Shown here piece after piece: positions 8,408 to 17,154 of a DNA stretch of 64,000 nucleotides. A model generated the notes under the pieces. That model ran no database searches, was not told where the DNA came from, and saw only the letters and a program-made list of their open reading frames with translations. Both the position numbers and the translations under genes were made by a program. This DNA is from Nanobdellota archaeon (GTDB lineage Archaea > Aenigmatarchaeota > Aenigmatarchaeia > QMZP01): the NCBI GenBank assembly GCA_018816245.1, contig JAHIVW010000003.1:124001-188000 (forward strand), given 5' to 3'. Position 1 is the first letter of the stretch. Each line of letters opens with the position of its first letter.

Positions 8408-9373
8408 TTACTGCTGACTCTGTAACAGTACACTCTTCAGCTCAATCGGCTCCGGTTTCGTTTTGCTGCGCACACCCTTTTGCAACATAATCAACCGCTT
8501 CTTCGGTCCTGGAACAGAACCAGCAACCAAGAGGTACGGTCCATTGACTTCACCAAAGCGCAAGAATCCACCAGTCGGTGCAATCTTTCCAGACGCAATC
8601 TTCAAAATCTTCTTGTTCTGCTCGGTTCGCGTCTGGAAGCCGTGCTGCCCTGCGTACGGAATCTTCCCTGGCAACACCTTGCCTGGTGTCACGGGTCCGA
8701 TGCTCCCAACGTGTCGCCGCTTGCCCTTGTTCTTCCGGGAACGGATGACGATTCCGAACCGCTTCACTGGTCCCTGAAATCCCTTCCCTGTTGACACAGC
8801 AGCCACATCAACAAGCTCCCCTTCCTTGAACACGTCTGCAGCAGTGATCTCTTTTCCAAGTTTTTCCTTGGCGAATGCCCACTGCTCTTTGGGGTTCCCG
8901 CCGAGGGGAACTTCAAAGATCTCCGGCGTCTTCTTGCCGACTGCTGTCCGTGGTTTGGTGTGCACGAGCAGTCGCACAGCTGCCAGTTTGTCGATTTCCT
9001 TGTCAACAGCAACCTTCTTAACGTTCTTCGGAACACTGAGCTTCCGGGAAAGATCTTTCTCGCTCTTCTCTGTCCAGAACTCTGTCCACTTTCGTATCCC
9101 AGTAGCAGTGGTCTTGTACAAGATAATCCCCATGACCTGTAGCGGTGGTGTTGCCAAGACCGTGGCTGCTGTCACAATCTCCATGTTCTGGGTCGGTGAA
9201 CCCTTCTTCATATCACTATACGAGACACTAACCATGCCGGCCTTGTAGGCAGCGAAACTCAGCGGACCTGTCTCCTTCATGACCCGGGACTTGGCTCGCG
9301 GATAGATCCGCTTCGCCCGTTTTCGAGGCCAGAAGGCCCGGCTTCCCTTCTTGGGTCGTCGTTGTTTGGACAT
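8408..9373 (-). CDS. rpl3: Ribosomal protein uL3
   Basis: Large-subunit protein that binds early to 23S rRNA and reaches the peptidyl transferase centre. The 321 residues follow the archaeal/eukaryotic pattern: SKQRRPKKGSRAFWPRKRA at the start, FAAYKAGMVSVSY, STGKGFQGPVKRFG, and the GQHGFQTRTEQNKKI loop. Normal length. It stands alone, 6.4 kb from uL4, although uL3-uL4-uL23-uL2 is the usual order. Its promoter box TTTAAAAA overlaps the end of the upstream NFACT gene, and a tandem 11-bp repeat fills most of its predicted short leader. Confidence 0.96.
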   Translation of the reverse strand: MSKQRRPKKGSRAFWPRKRAKRIYPRAKSRVMKETGPLSFAAYKAGMVSVSYSDMKKGSPTQNMEIVTAATVLATPPLQVMGIILYKTTATGIRKWTEFWTEKSEKDLSRKLSVPKNVKKVAVDKEIDKLAAVRLLVHTKPRTAVGKKTPEIFEVPLGGNPKEQWAFAKEKLGKEITAADVFKEGELVDVAAVSTGKGFQGPVKRFGIVIRSRKNKGKRRHVGSIGPVTPGKVLPGKIPYAGQHGFQTRTEQNKKILKIASGKIAPTGGFLRFGEVNGPYLLVAGSVPGPKKRLIMLQKGVRSKTKPEPIELKSVLLQSQQ

Positions 9374-9375
9374 AG

Positions 9376-9397
9376 TAATCGCAAGATAATCGCAAGA
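9376..9397. repeat. Tandem 11-bp repeat in the uL3 leader
   Basis: TAATCGCAAGA occurs twice without spacing (9376-9386 and 9387-9397). It sits directly before the uL3 ATG, reading TCTTGCGATTA twice on the coding strand. The TATA box near 9420 would place the transcript start near 9394, so the repeat forms almost the whole leader. It could be a protein or RNA binding site for autoregulation, or a chance duplication. Confidence 0.45.
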
Positions 9398-9420
9398 GTG
9401 TATAATGACCTGATGGGTTT

Positions 9421-11289
9421 TTAAAGTGCGAGCTGCCCCTTGCCGCCAGGAATATACTGCTCAAACGCGGTTGCAGGCAGCTTGACGAGCTGTTCCTGCT
9501 GCACCTTCGATGCTCGGGACAGCAGGGCCCCTTTGATCTGGCGAGCGAGTTCGGGTGCCGGGACTCCACCCGGGACTACCACCACCCCTTTCGCACGCCC
9601 GTAGCGAGGAACGATCTCAAATTCCTCCGCCTTTACAATAGTAATTGTGACCGCCAGCGGCACGTTCCGGTACCACGTCCGCTTTCCTCTAACCACAAAC
9701 GATCCCGTGGGAAGATACTCACCAGACTGCGGCTTCTTGGAGAGCTGGTCTGGGGTCACGGCAAACACGTCCGCAGTTCCCAGACCCCGCTGCCACGCCT
9801 TGGAGTGGACCGCAGCAACCACGGCAGCTTCCTGTTTTGTTTGTTCAGACGCAGGACCCTTCACGACAACGAACGCAGCTCCTGTAATATCTGCATGAAA
9901 CACAAGATCATTTGGGCCAGTCTGTTTCTTAATCAACTGCTCGTTTGTCTCTGCGTCCCTGCCCGCAAGTATCCTAGTGCCGTCTACTGATGTGAATGTC
10001 AAAAATGTTCCCTTTCCTTGAGCACGAACCTTCTCCTTTTTCGGTGTAGAACGCGCAATCTCCCGTTTCATTGCCTTGTGAATGCCTGCTACTTTGTTCT
10101 TTGCCTTCTTCGCGCGCTGGAACTTTTCCGCTGCGTTCTGCAGCGCTGCTTTGCGTACGTCAATGATGATGGGTGTATTTTCGAGTTCAATAATAACTTG
10201 TCCTTGGTCTGGGTGAATATCCTTCAAGAGTGATGGAATTGGTTCTGGTGCAATCGGTCGTTCTTTGAGAACGTTGTCCCATGATCTTGTTTTCCGTGTC
10301 TTAGTAATCCAAGATAAGACTGCATCAACCTCTGCAACATGTGATGATAATAATTCTCCATGTCGCCGAGATTCCTGTTCAATCTGCCTCCATTTCTCAA
10401 GCGCTTTCTCCTGTTGTTGTTTGATGTACACCTGTTTGCCTTCCTTCTCTTTCACGTGTTTCTGCGACGCAGCAGCAACCTCGTGGGTAAAGTAATCATC
10501 CAATGCCGCGGAAAACGACGGGAACGATCGTGCTCCATGTATCGGTGCAGAGTGTAAGGGAAACGGACTCACGATGGTTTCGTATCGAACCGCCATGAGT
10601 TGCTCCTTCTCCAGCGAACGGAGCGCGGTCACGACCCGTGAAAGATCTGCAGCTGGTACCTGGTTTGCAGGGAGCTGCTCATCGACCTTCGCCCGGACAC
10701 ACACCTCTCGTGCATAGACACCACCAAGGCCTAAAATTGATGCAACGAACACGACGAGTTTTTTCGAGTGTTTTTCAGCGAGCTTGACCACGTCATTGAA
10801 TTCCAGAGTAAACGGATCCAGGGGGGACGGGGGCGGGCTATACCGCACTTTAGGTTTGATTACTCTGTCCTTCCATGTTTGCAACTCAAGCGGGAGGGCG
10901 ATCATGCCGTTCATGTCAGTCAAGATAACGTTGCCGGGTTCAAGGAACTCAAAGATCAAAACATGTTCAGCTGTCGCGATCGCAACGATCCGATCAAATC
11001 CTCGCTGTTCGATTTCAAGAATCTTACTCCCAGCCAACCGCTTCCGCAGGAACATGCAGAATTGCGGCGGTTCCGGAGGGCTCTCCGGCTTCTGTGCAGC
11101 CAGAAAGAGCTTCTTCCTATCAATATAGAGGAATTTTGTCCCAGTTCCGGGGACGTTCACTTCGAGCAAGAATTGTTTCTGGCGGTTCCCGTACTGAAAA
11201 ATCTTCTTGATAAACCCGCCGACCAGCGCTCCCCGAAGCTCACGAACGAGGAACCGGAGGTCCAGTGCAGCCACACCTTGTTCGTCCAT
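9421..11289 (-). CDS. NFACT-family protein (Rqc2/NEMF/Tae2 homologue)
   Basis: Archaeal relative of the ribosome quality control factor that binds large subunits carrying stalled peptidyl-tRNA. The 622 residues show the NFACT-N domain (LDLRFLVRELRGALVGGFIKKI), the conserved PPEPPQFCMFLRKRL segment near residue 90, central helix-hairpin-helix and coiled-coil regions (about 270-430), and the C-terminal NFACT-R domain (about 460-570, GRDAETNEQLIKKQ and NDLVFHADITGA). The length is usual for archaea. It ends inside the promoter of uL3, so the two are separate units in the same direction. Confidence 0.9.
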   Translation of the reverse strand: MDEQGVAALDLRFLVRELRGALVGGFIKKIFQYGNRQKQFLLEVNVPGTGTKFLYIDRKKLFLAAQKPESPPEPPQFCMFLRKRLAGSKILEIEQRGFDRIVAIATAEHVLIFEFLEPGNVILTDMNGMIALPLELQTWKDRVIKPKVRYSPPPSPLDPFTLEFNDVVKLAEKHSKKLVVFVASILGLGGVYAREVCVRAKVDEQLPANQVPAADLSRVVTALRSLEKEQLMAVRYETIVSPFPLHSAPIHGARSFPSFSAALDDYFTHEVAAASQKHVKEKEGKQVYIKQQQEKALEKWRQIEQESRRHGELLSSHVAEVDAVLSWITKTRKTRSWDNVLKERPIAPEPIPSLLKDIHPDQGQVIIELENTPIIIDVRKAALQNAAEKFQRAKKAKNKVAGIHKAMKREIARSTPKKEKVRAQGKGTFLTFTSVDGTRILAGRDAETNEQLIKKQTGPNDLVFHADITGAAFVVVKGPASEQTKQEAAVVAAVHSKAWQRGLGTADVFAVTPDQLSKKPQSGEYLPTGSFVVRGKRTWYRNVPLAVTITIVKAEEFEIVPRYGRAKGVVVVPGGVPAPELARQIKGALLSRASKVQQEQLVKLPATAFEQYIPGGKGQLAL

Positions 11290-11336
11290 GCTTACTTATA
11301 GGCAACTAGTTAAATATCAGCTCAGCGGGGTTGTGT

Positions 11337-12677
11337 ATGCACACAAAGGACATTGAGGCACTTCTAGCCAAAGCAAACATTGCAATTGGCGATCGGATCA
11401 AGATTGAGAAAGAGAACCACCTCTTTGAAGGGGTTCTCTTACCGCAAACGGAATTTGGCAATCCCCGTGCGCTCGTTATCAAGCTCGATTCCGGCTACAA
11501 CATCGGGATCGAAGTCACACCACAGACCAAGATTACCAAGGTAGGCCGTGCGAATGAGAACATGATCGGAAAGACGAGCAAGAAACTCCTGAAGCTTTCC
11601 TTCAATCCAAAGAATCCCCCCACCTCGCTTGTTGCTACTGGCGGTACCATTGCAAGCCGCATCGACTATCGAACCGGCGGCGTATATTCAGTTGAGGATC
11701 CCCGCGAATACCTTCACAACGTTCCCGAGCTTGCAGACGTGATCCGCTTCAAGAATATCGTCACGCCGTACACGAAAATGAGCGAGGACACTGATCCCCA
11801 GGACTGGATCGATCTTGCAACTGCAGTTCATAAAGAACTCAAGACAGAAAGCCGCGGGGTGATCGTGACGCATGGGACAGATACCCTCCACTACAGCGCC
11901 GCTGCGCTTTCCTTCTTTCTCCGAAACATCGGCAAACCTGTTGTCTTGGTTGGTTCGCAACGGTCCAGTGACCGGGGCTCAAGTGATGCAGGACTCAACC
12001 TCCTCTGCGCTGCACATGTTGCTCTTGGCCCGTTCGCAGAAGTCGGTACGTGTATGCATGGCAGCTCAAGTGACGAGTATTGTCTCTTCATTCGTGGCAC
12101 CAAAGTGCGAAAGATGCACACAAGCCGACGGGATGCCTTCCGTCCGATCAACTCCCTACCACTGGCGAAAATTTATCCTGACGGTCGCATCGAACACATC
12201 AGAAAAATATACAGCAAACGAACTGACGAACCCGGCACCCTCGACGCTGTCTTTGAACCCAAAACAGCGCTTGTTCGCGTGTTCCCGGGCGCTGATCCCG
12301 ACATTCTCGAATATTACCGGGGCAAGAAGTACAAAGGAATTGTGATAGAAGGAAGCGCCCTTGGTCATGTTCCAAGCTTTGCCCGCAAACCCTGGATTCC
12401 TGCTGTAAAAAAACTCGTCAAAGACGGTATCCCTGTTGTTGTATCAACCCAATGCATCTATGGTCGCGTCAATCCTGATGTTTACACAAACCTCCGCCTC
12501 CTCTACCACGGCGCTGGAGCGATTCCCGCGCATGACATGCACACGGAAACAGCGTTCGTCAAACTCGGCTGGGTGCTTGGCCATACGACTGATATGGATG
12601 AGATCCGAAAACGCATGAAAGAAAATGTTGCTGGTGAATACATGAGGCGAACAGAACTGGAGGCGTTTCTGAACTGA
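11337..12677 (+). CDS. gatD: Glutamyl-tRNA(Gln) amidotransferase subunit D
   Basis: Asparaginase-like subunit that frees ammonia from an amide donor for the archaeal GatDE conversion of Glu-tRNA(Gln) to Gln-tRNA(Gln). After an N-terminal beta-barrel domain (about 1-75) comes the asparaginase fold with the catalytic threonine motif ATGGTIASR, the second motif HGTDTLHYSA and the lysine region GTKVRKMHTSRRDAF. The track starts at a TTG at 11331; the ATG at 11337 is preferred, and a TTAAATA box about 25 bp upstream supports a leaderless message. The stop is followed after 5 bp by gatE. Confidence 0.96.
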   Translation: MHTKDIEALLAKANIAIGDRIKIEKENHLFEGVLLPQTEFGNPRALVIKLDSGYNIGIEVTPQTKITKVGRANENMIGKTSKKLLKLSFNPKNPPTSLVATGGTIASRIDYRTGGVYSVEDPREYLHNVPELADVIRFKNIVTPYTKMSEDTDPQDWIDLATAVHKELKTESRGVIVTHGTDTLHYSAAALSFFLRNIGKPVVLVGSQRSSDRGSSDAGLNLLCAAHVALGPFAEVGTCMHGSSSDEYCLFIRGTKVRKMHTSRRDAFRPINSLPLAKIYPDGRIEHIRKIYSKRTDEPGTLDAVFEPKTALVRVFPGADPDILEYYRGKKYKGIVIEGSALGHVPSFARKPWIPAVKKLVKDGIPVVVSTQCIYGRVNPDVYTNLRLLYHGAGAIPAHDMHTETAFVKLGWVLGHTTDMDEIRKRMKENVAGEYMRRTELEAFLN

Positions 12678-12682
12678 TCCCT

Positions 12683-14545
12683 ATGGATACTGTTACCTGC
12701 GGTCTCGAGATCCATCAGCAACTGGCCACAGAAAGAAAACTGTTCTGTGGATGCACCACAACCTTTGCACAAGAGGAGCTGGACTTTCACCTGCTTCGAA
12801 ACCTCCGTCCAGTTGTCGGCGAACTTGGCGAAATTGATCCTGCTGCACTTCACGAAGTCCTGAAGAAGAAAACATTCCGGTATCACTTCTATCCTCTGGA
12901 GACCTGCCTTGTTGACGCCGATGAGGAACCGATTCACCTCCTCAATGAAGAAGCGTTGCACGCGGCACTCACCGTTGCCCTCTTCCTGAATTGCAAAATC
13001 CCCGATGAAATCCATATCATGCGGAAGCTTGTAATCGATGGCAGTAACACCAGCGGCTTTCAGCGGACTGTTGTTGTTGGGATGGATGGCTCGCTAGAAA
13101 CTGCGAGCGGCACAGTGGGGATTGCAACCGTTGCATTGGAAGAGGAAAGTGCACAAATCCTCGGAAAGGAAAAGAGTATCGTTGACTATGGACTGAACCG
13201 TCTCGGCATTCCGCTTATCGAGATTGCCACCAAACCCGATATCCACACTCCAGAGCAGGCAAAGGATGTCGCCGCAGCAATCGGCCGGATCCTTCGCGCA
13301 CTCCCGAACGTGCGGCGGGGTCTCGGAACCATCCGACAAGACCTGAATGTTTCTGTTCCAGGCGGCTCACGAATCGAACTAAAAGGCATCCAGGATTTGG
13401 GATTGATTCCTCTCTTCGTGAGACGGGAAATGGAGCGGCAACAAGCTCTCGTCAAGATAACAAAAGCACTTAAATACGTTTCTCTTGTTCCCTCGACCAT
13501 TGTTGACGTGTCGAGTACCTTCAAAGCGACCGGGATTGCGAGGATCAAAGACACCCTGAACAATGATGGCGTTGTCCTCGGTGCTAGGTTACCCGGCTTT
13601 GCTGGCCTGCTCGGAACAGAACTCACTCCAGGAAAACGGTTCGGAACAGAACTCGCGGCCTATGCACGGCATGCTGGTGTCGGCGGTCTCTTTCATTCTG
13701 ATGAAGATCTCAAACAATATGGGATTGGAAAACTCGAAATATGGGATGTCAAGAAAAAGCTTGCCTGCCTGCCCCAGGACGCCTTTGTCCTCATTGCTGG
13801 TTCACAACAAACAGCGACTGCGGCACTGCAACGAGTCTTGGAACGAGCAGCCAAACAACTGAACACCCCCGTGATCCCCGAAGTCCGGAAAGCAGAGCGG
13901 GACGGATCAACAACCTTCCTCCGGCCAATGCCAGGCTCATCCCGGCTCTATCCAGAGACAGATTCCCTTCCTGTTCGGATTGACGTGTCGTACCTTTCTC
14001 GTGTCAAGGAACGTCTCCCGGAAAGTCTTGAAACAAAACACGAGCGGTTCCTTGATGAATACAAGGTGAGCCCTGATCTTGCCTGGCAGGTAATTGACAG
14101 CGGCCGTAGCGATCTGTTCGAAGATCTTGCAAAACAATATGATTCCACGCTTGTTGCAACAACACTGACCGCGACGTTGACACAACTGCGCAGAAGCGCT
14201 GTTCCTGTCCATAAACTAACAAATGACCACATTCGTCTCGCGTTTGAGGTATTCCAAAAGAACCATATCAACAAAGACAGTTTGGCCGATGCCCTTCGCC
14301 ACCTTGCACAACATACTGATGCTGATCGTGAACAACTCCGCACCGCGGTCACGGGAACAACAATCCCAACATCTGTTTTGGTGTCCCGGATCAGCGAACT
14401 TATCAAAACCCATCCACAGGAATGTGAGAAACGGAACGCACAGGCAATCATCATGGGCCTCACGATGAAGGAGATTCGTGGCAAGGTTTCAGGGGCCACG
14501 GTTGCAAACCTCGTTGCCGAGGAACTGAAAAAGAGGAAGCAATAG
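12683..14545 (+). CDS. gatE: Glutamyl-tRNA(Gln) amidotransferase subunit E
   Basis: Archaeal kinase/transamidase subunit that binds and activates the glutamyl-tRNA, partner of GatD. The GatB-like cradle carries GLEIHQQLATERKLFC at the start, and the long central part has SRIELKGIQDLGLIPLF. An AspRS-like inserted domain occupies roughly 270-400. Helical and tail domains (GatB/Yqey type) follow to the end EELKKRK. 620 residues is normal. It shares an operon with gatD. Together they show that this cell makes Gln-tRNA indirectly. Confidence 0.96.
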   Translation: MDTVTCGLEIHQQLATERKLFCGCTTTFAQEELDFHLLRNLRPVVGELGEIDPAALHEVLKKKTFRYHFYPLETCLVDADEEPIHLLNEEALHAALTVALFLNCKIPDEIHIMRKLVIDGSNTSGFQRTVVVGMDGSLETASGTVGIATVALEEESAQILGKEKSIVDYGLNRLGIPLIEIATKPDIHTPEQAKDVAAAIGRILRALPNVRRGLGTIRQDLNVSVPGGSRIELKGIQDLGLIPLFVRREMERQQALVKITKALKYVSLVPSTIVDVSSTFKATGIARIKDTLNNDGVVLGARLPGFAGLLGTELTPGKRFGTELAAYARHAGVGGLFHSDEDLKQYGIGKLEIWDVKKKLACLPQDAFVLIAGSQQTATAALQRVLERAAKQLNTPVIPEVRKAERDGSTTFLRPMPGSSRLYPETDSLPVRIDVSYLSRVKERLPESLETKHERFLDEYKVSPDLAWQVIDSGRSDLFEDLAKQYDSTLVATTLTATLTQLRRSAVPVHKLTNDHIRLAFEVFQKNHINKDSLADALRHLAQHTDADREQLRTAVTGTTIPTSVLVSRISELIKTHPQECEKRNAQAIIMGLTMKEIRGKVSGATVANLVAEELKKRKQ

Positions 14546-14684
14546 CTTCCTCAGGTGGCATACACAGACACCATCGCATCACCCCCGGGAGTTCTTCTTC
14601 TGAGAAGAGATATCTCTAACCGAAGGGGATCTGGCCGTATTCCAGAAGATCTTGTTTATAAAACAGAAATGACTAATTATTTCT

Positions 14685-15005
14685 ATGGCGTGTTGGGTTG
14701 TCCCGTTGTTGGCGATGCTCATTGGAGTTATTGGCAGAAAGACAACGGGGAGGAAAGATGCCCAAGGATTCTGGCTCACAATAATGCTCCTCGGCGGCGC
14801 ACTTTTCGGGATAATTGATCACCTCTGGTACGGCGAACTCTTGCTTATCGGGCCAGCGTGGATGTTGGATTTGACATTGGGTGGAGTAATAACCACTGGC
14901 ATCATAACAAGTTGGGGTGTCATTGTGTTCAAACCAAAAATACATGACTCATTAAGAGGCCTGAGTTATCATCTCGGTATTTTGAAGAAGACAACGCTAG
15001 AGTGA
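14685..15005 (+). CDS. Small membrane protein, three predicted helices
   Basis: Not recognised. The 106 residues have hydrophobic stretches at about 3-16, 29-45 and 52-83, loops containing WYGEL, and a short charged end. TTTATAAAAC about 28 bp upstream gives a clean leaderless promoter, which supports the ATG at 14685 (MACWVV). A 139-bp gap separates it from gatE; this gap holds only the promoter and a short TTCT/AGAA hairpin. No function can be assigned. Confidence 0.7.
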   Translation: MACWVVPLLAMLIGVIGRKTTGRKDAQGFWLTIMLLGGALFGIIDHLWYGELLLIGPAWMLDLTLGGVITTGIITSWGVIVFKPKIHDSLRGLSYHLGILKKTTLE

Positions 15006-15028
15006 TGCCATAGAGCAGTTGAACACCA

Positions 15029-15127
15029 CTACTGCTCAATATCAATAAGACAGTGGGTGCAGATGAAGTAGTTCATTCCCTGCTGAGAATCGTCGTAGTC
15101 GCTGCCACACTCAACGCACACGAGCAT
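15029..15127 (-). CDS. 32-residue zinc-ribbon microprotein
   Basis: Too short for the ORF track. The minus strand encodes MLVCVECGSDYDDSQQ followed by GMNYFICTHCLIDIEQ, with two CxxC knuckles 19 residues apart, the layout of a minimal zinc ribbon. A TTTAAAA box about 28 bp upstream of the ATG gives a leaderless promoter, and a GGAG precedes the ATG. A single zinc ribbon with no other domain suggests an RNA-binding or partner-binding subunit. No homologue is recognised by eye. Confidence 0.6.
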   Translation of the reverse strand: MLVCVECGSDYDDSQQGMNYFICTHCLIDIEQ

Positions 15128-15160
15128 ACTCCGTCTCTGTGTGGAGAGGCTTTTAAAGCT

Positions 15161-15226
15161 TCAGCAGAACTCGCAGACGTTCGCCTTCTTCTTGGTTTTC
15201 TTTTTGGTGGTTTTCTTATTTGGCAT
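15161..15226 (-). CDS. 21-residue Lys-rich microprotein ending in CEFC
   Basis: Minus-strand ORF beginning MPNKKTTKKKTKKK and ending ANVCEFC. GGGGTGATGATC before the ATG provides a Shine-Dalgarno-like sequence. It lies just upstream of the 32-residue zinc microprotein on the same strand. Basic tail plus one CxxC knuckle is compatible with a nucleic-acid-binding micropeptide, or with the remnant of a longer zinc protein. It is short enough that chance cannot be excluded. Confidence 0.35.
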   Translation of the reverse strand: MPNKKTTKKKTKKKANVCEFC

Positions 15227-15316
15227 GATCATCACCCCAATACCCATTCTCATGGCTCCTTAAATCCCTTCGGGGCCCGCTGAAGGTTTAAATTATTTAC
15301 GGTGCTTTAGAGAGAC

Positions 15317-17104
15317 ATGAATTGTTCCCCCCTTCCGGTAGTGGCCCTTCTGGCATTTTTCCTGGTCGTGATCCCAGCACCAGTAGCGGGCGCCGCAGTT
15401 GACGTTTCGTTTTCCCAGACGATGCTGGCAACCTGTGCCGAGCCTATTACCCCTGCTGATGTCTTGGTGACTGTTCAGAATCTGGGCGGTACCACAGACA
15501 GTTACAGCCTGACTCTTGGTCTGCCAGATGAGTGGGAAGGACAGATCAAGCAGACCGTTACCCTCGGTTCTGGTGAGTCCAAAACAATTAACCCTTTCCT
15601 TGTTTCCTCAATTCCATTGACAACAGTTCCTGGTGACTACAAACTCACGGTCCATGCAGCATCCTTGTCAAATAGTGCTGATACCGCGTCAACAACCTTG
15701 AGTGTGAAGATTCTCCCTTGTTTTGCTGTCACTGTGATACCAAGCGTGACTTCTCATGATGTCTGTCAGGAAAGCACGACACCCCAAATTATGTCATTGA
15801 CCGTTACCAATAACGGGAAATTCACCGACACCTTTACCCTTGCACCATCTGTTTCTTGGGCAAAAATCACGCCAACAGAAATCACTCTCGGTCCCGATGA
15901 ACACATGGACGTCACGCTGACCCTCACCCCTCCCATCGAATTGAAAGGAAGTCATGATATTTTGGTTACCGCAACTTCGGCAACCTTCCCGGCAACAGAC
16001 ACAGAACATATCACCCTGAACCTGATTGATTGTTTCGCAACCACACTCAACATCGAACCGTCAAAAGCAACGGTTTGCCAGACAGAAAGTGCTGACTACA
16101 CCCTCACCCTAAAAAATAGCGGGAGCAGCAAAGACACCCTGACCATTGCTGCCCCAAACTGGATTACGCTCCCCGAAACTACAGTCACGCTTGCACCGGG
16201 TGATATTATCGAGATGACAATTACCGCACATCCAATAGCATTCGGATCACAACCCTTCGAGATCACCGCAACCTCACATGCTGACGGGACCGTGTTCTCT
16301 GATGAAGCAAGCATTACGGTGAACGACTGTCGTGGTGTGACAATTACTACTGGGCCGTCTGATATTATTGTCTGTCAAGGTGAGGATCTCTCCTTCACCG
16401 CGCTCATCACCAACACCGGAACGGTCCAAACAATATTCAATACTACCAGCACTGCTGGTGTTCTTTCTCATACAAAGGTATCCCTCCTTCCTGACGAATC
16501 GCAAGAAGTGTCCCTCATGTTTGACACCACAACCATGGAACCGGGAACCAAGACGGTCACGATCACGGTGAGCGCTCCTGGCAACATCCAGGACAGCACA
16601 ACGCTCTCCTATACTATCAAGTCAGTAGAAGCGTGCTCTGTTCTCTCAGGGGAGACGATGGTGATCAATGTCCTTCCTGGAAAGGCAGAGGTTGTTGCCT
16701 TGGAAATCCAGAACCCCACAAAGGTTGCGCAGCAAATCGTGATTGAGGTAACCGGTCCCACCTGGGTCTTCGCTACCCCACAGCTCCTCGAGCTGGAACC
16801 TAGTGAGCGAGACACAATTTTTGTCTATGCAAATCCACCCCTGACCGCTGAGAAAGGGAGTCAGGAACAGATCATTGTGACAGCAACATCACCACTTGCC
16901 TCGACCGAAGTCCCCATTACCGTGATCCTCGGTGAAAAGGAAGATACTAGTGTCATCGGGAACGCCACCTTTGGCAACGAGATCACTGGGCAGCTCCTCA
17001 GGGCAGGTGCCCAGGGCGACTGGAAGACCGCAGCTGTTGCCGTCATCACAATCCTGATCATCCTTGTCCTCGTGATCCGCCTCGTCTTCATCGTCCGGAA
17101 GTAA
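15317..17104 (+). CDS. Secreted, membrane-anchored protein with five Ig-like repeats
   Basis: The 595 residues begin with a signal peptide (about 1-26, ending near VAGA) and end with one transmembrane helix (about 570-592) and a basic tail, so the body is extracellular. Between lie five repeats of about 100 residues, each opening with a Cys (CAEPITPA, CQESTTPQ, CQTESADY, CQGEDLSF, CSVLSGE). They contain the beta-strand pattern of CARDB/NEW3-type Ig-like domains, such as LTVTNNGKFTDTF and LGPDEHMDVTLTL. Second cysteines (for example LIDCFAT) probably form disulfides. Likely a cell-surface adhesion or envelope protein. TTTAAATT about 27 bp before the ATG gives a leaderless promoter. Confidence 0.82.
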   Translation: MNCSPLPVVALLAFFLVVIPAPVAGAAVDVSFSQTMLATCAEPITPADVLVTVQNLGGTTDSYSLTLGLPDEWEGQIKQTVTLGSGESKTINPFLVSSIPLTTVPGDYKLTVHAASLSNSADTASTTLSVKILPCFAVTVIPSVTSHDVCQESTTPQIMSLTVTNNGKFTDTFTLAPSVSWAKITPTEITLGPDEHMDVTLTLTPPIELKGSHDILVTATSATFPATDTEHITLNLIDCFATTLNIEPSKATVCQTESADYTLTLKNSGSSKDTLTIAAPNWITLPETTVTLAPGDIIEMTITAHPIAFGSQPFEITATSHADGTVFSDEASITVNDCRGVTITTGPSDIIVCQGEDLSFTALITNTGTVQTIFNTTSTAGVLSHTKVSLLPDESQEVSLMFDTTTMEPGTKTVTITVSAPGNIQDSTTLSYTIKSVEACSVLSGETMVINVLPGKAEVVALEIQNPTKVAQQIVIEVTGPTWVFATPQLLELEPSERDTIFVYANPPLTAEKGSQEQIIVTATSPLASTEVPITVILGEKEDTSVIGNATFGNEITGQLLRAGAQGDWKTAAVAVITILIILVLVIRLVFIVRK

Positions 17105-17154
17105 ATGACCAAAAAATCCAATCTTAATAAAGCCTCTTTCTAATCTTGCATTCT

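Noticed and set aside
14555-14818. 87-residue plus-strand ORF after gatE
   Set aside because: It is out of frame with the membrane protein at 14685-15005, shows no hydrophobic or domain pattern and covers that gene's promoter.
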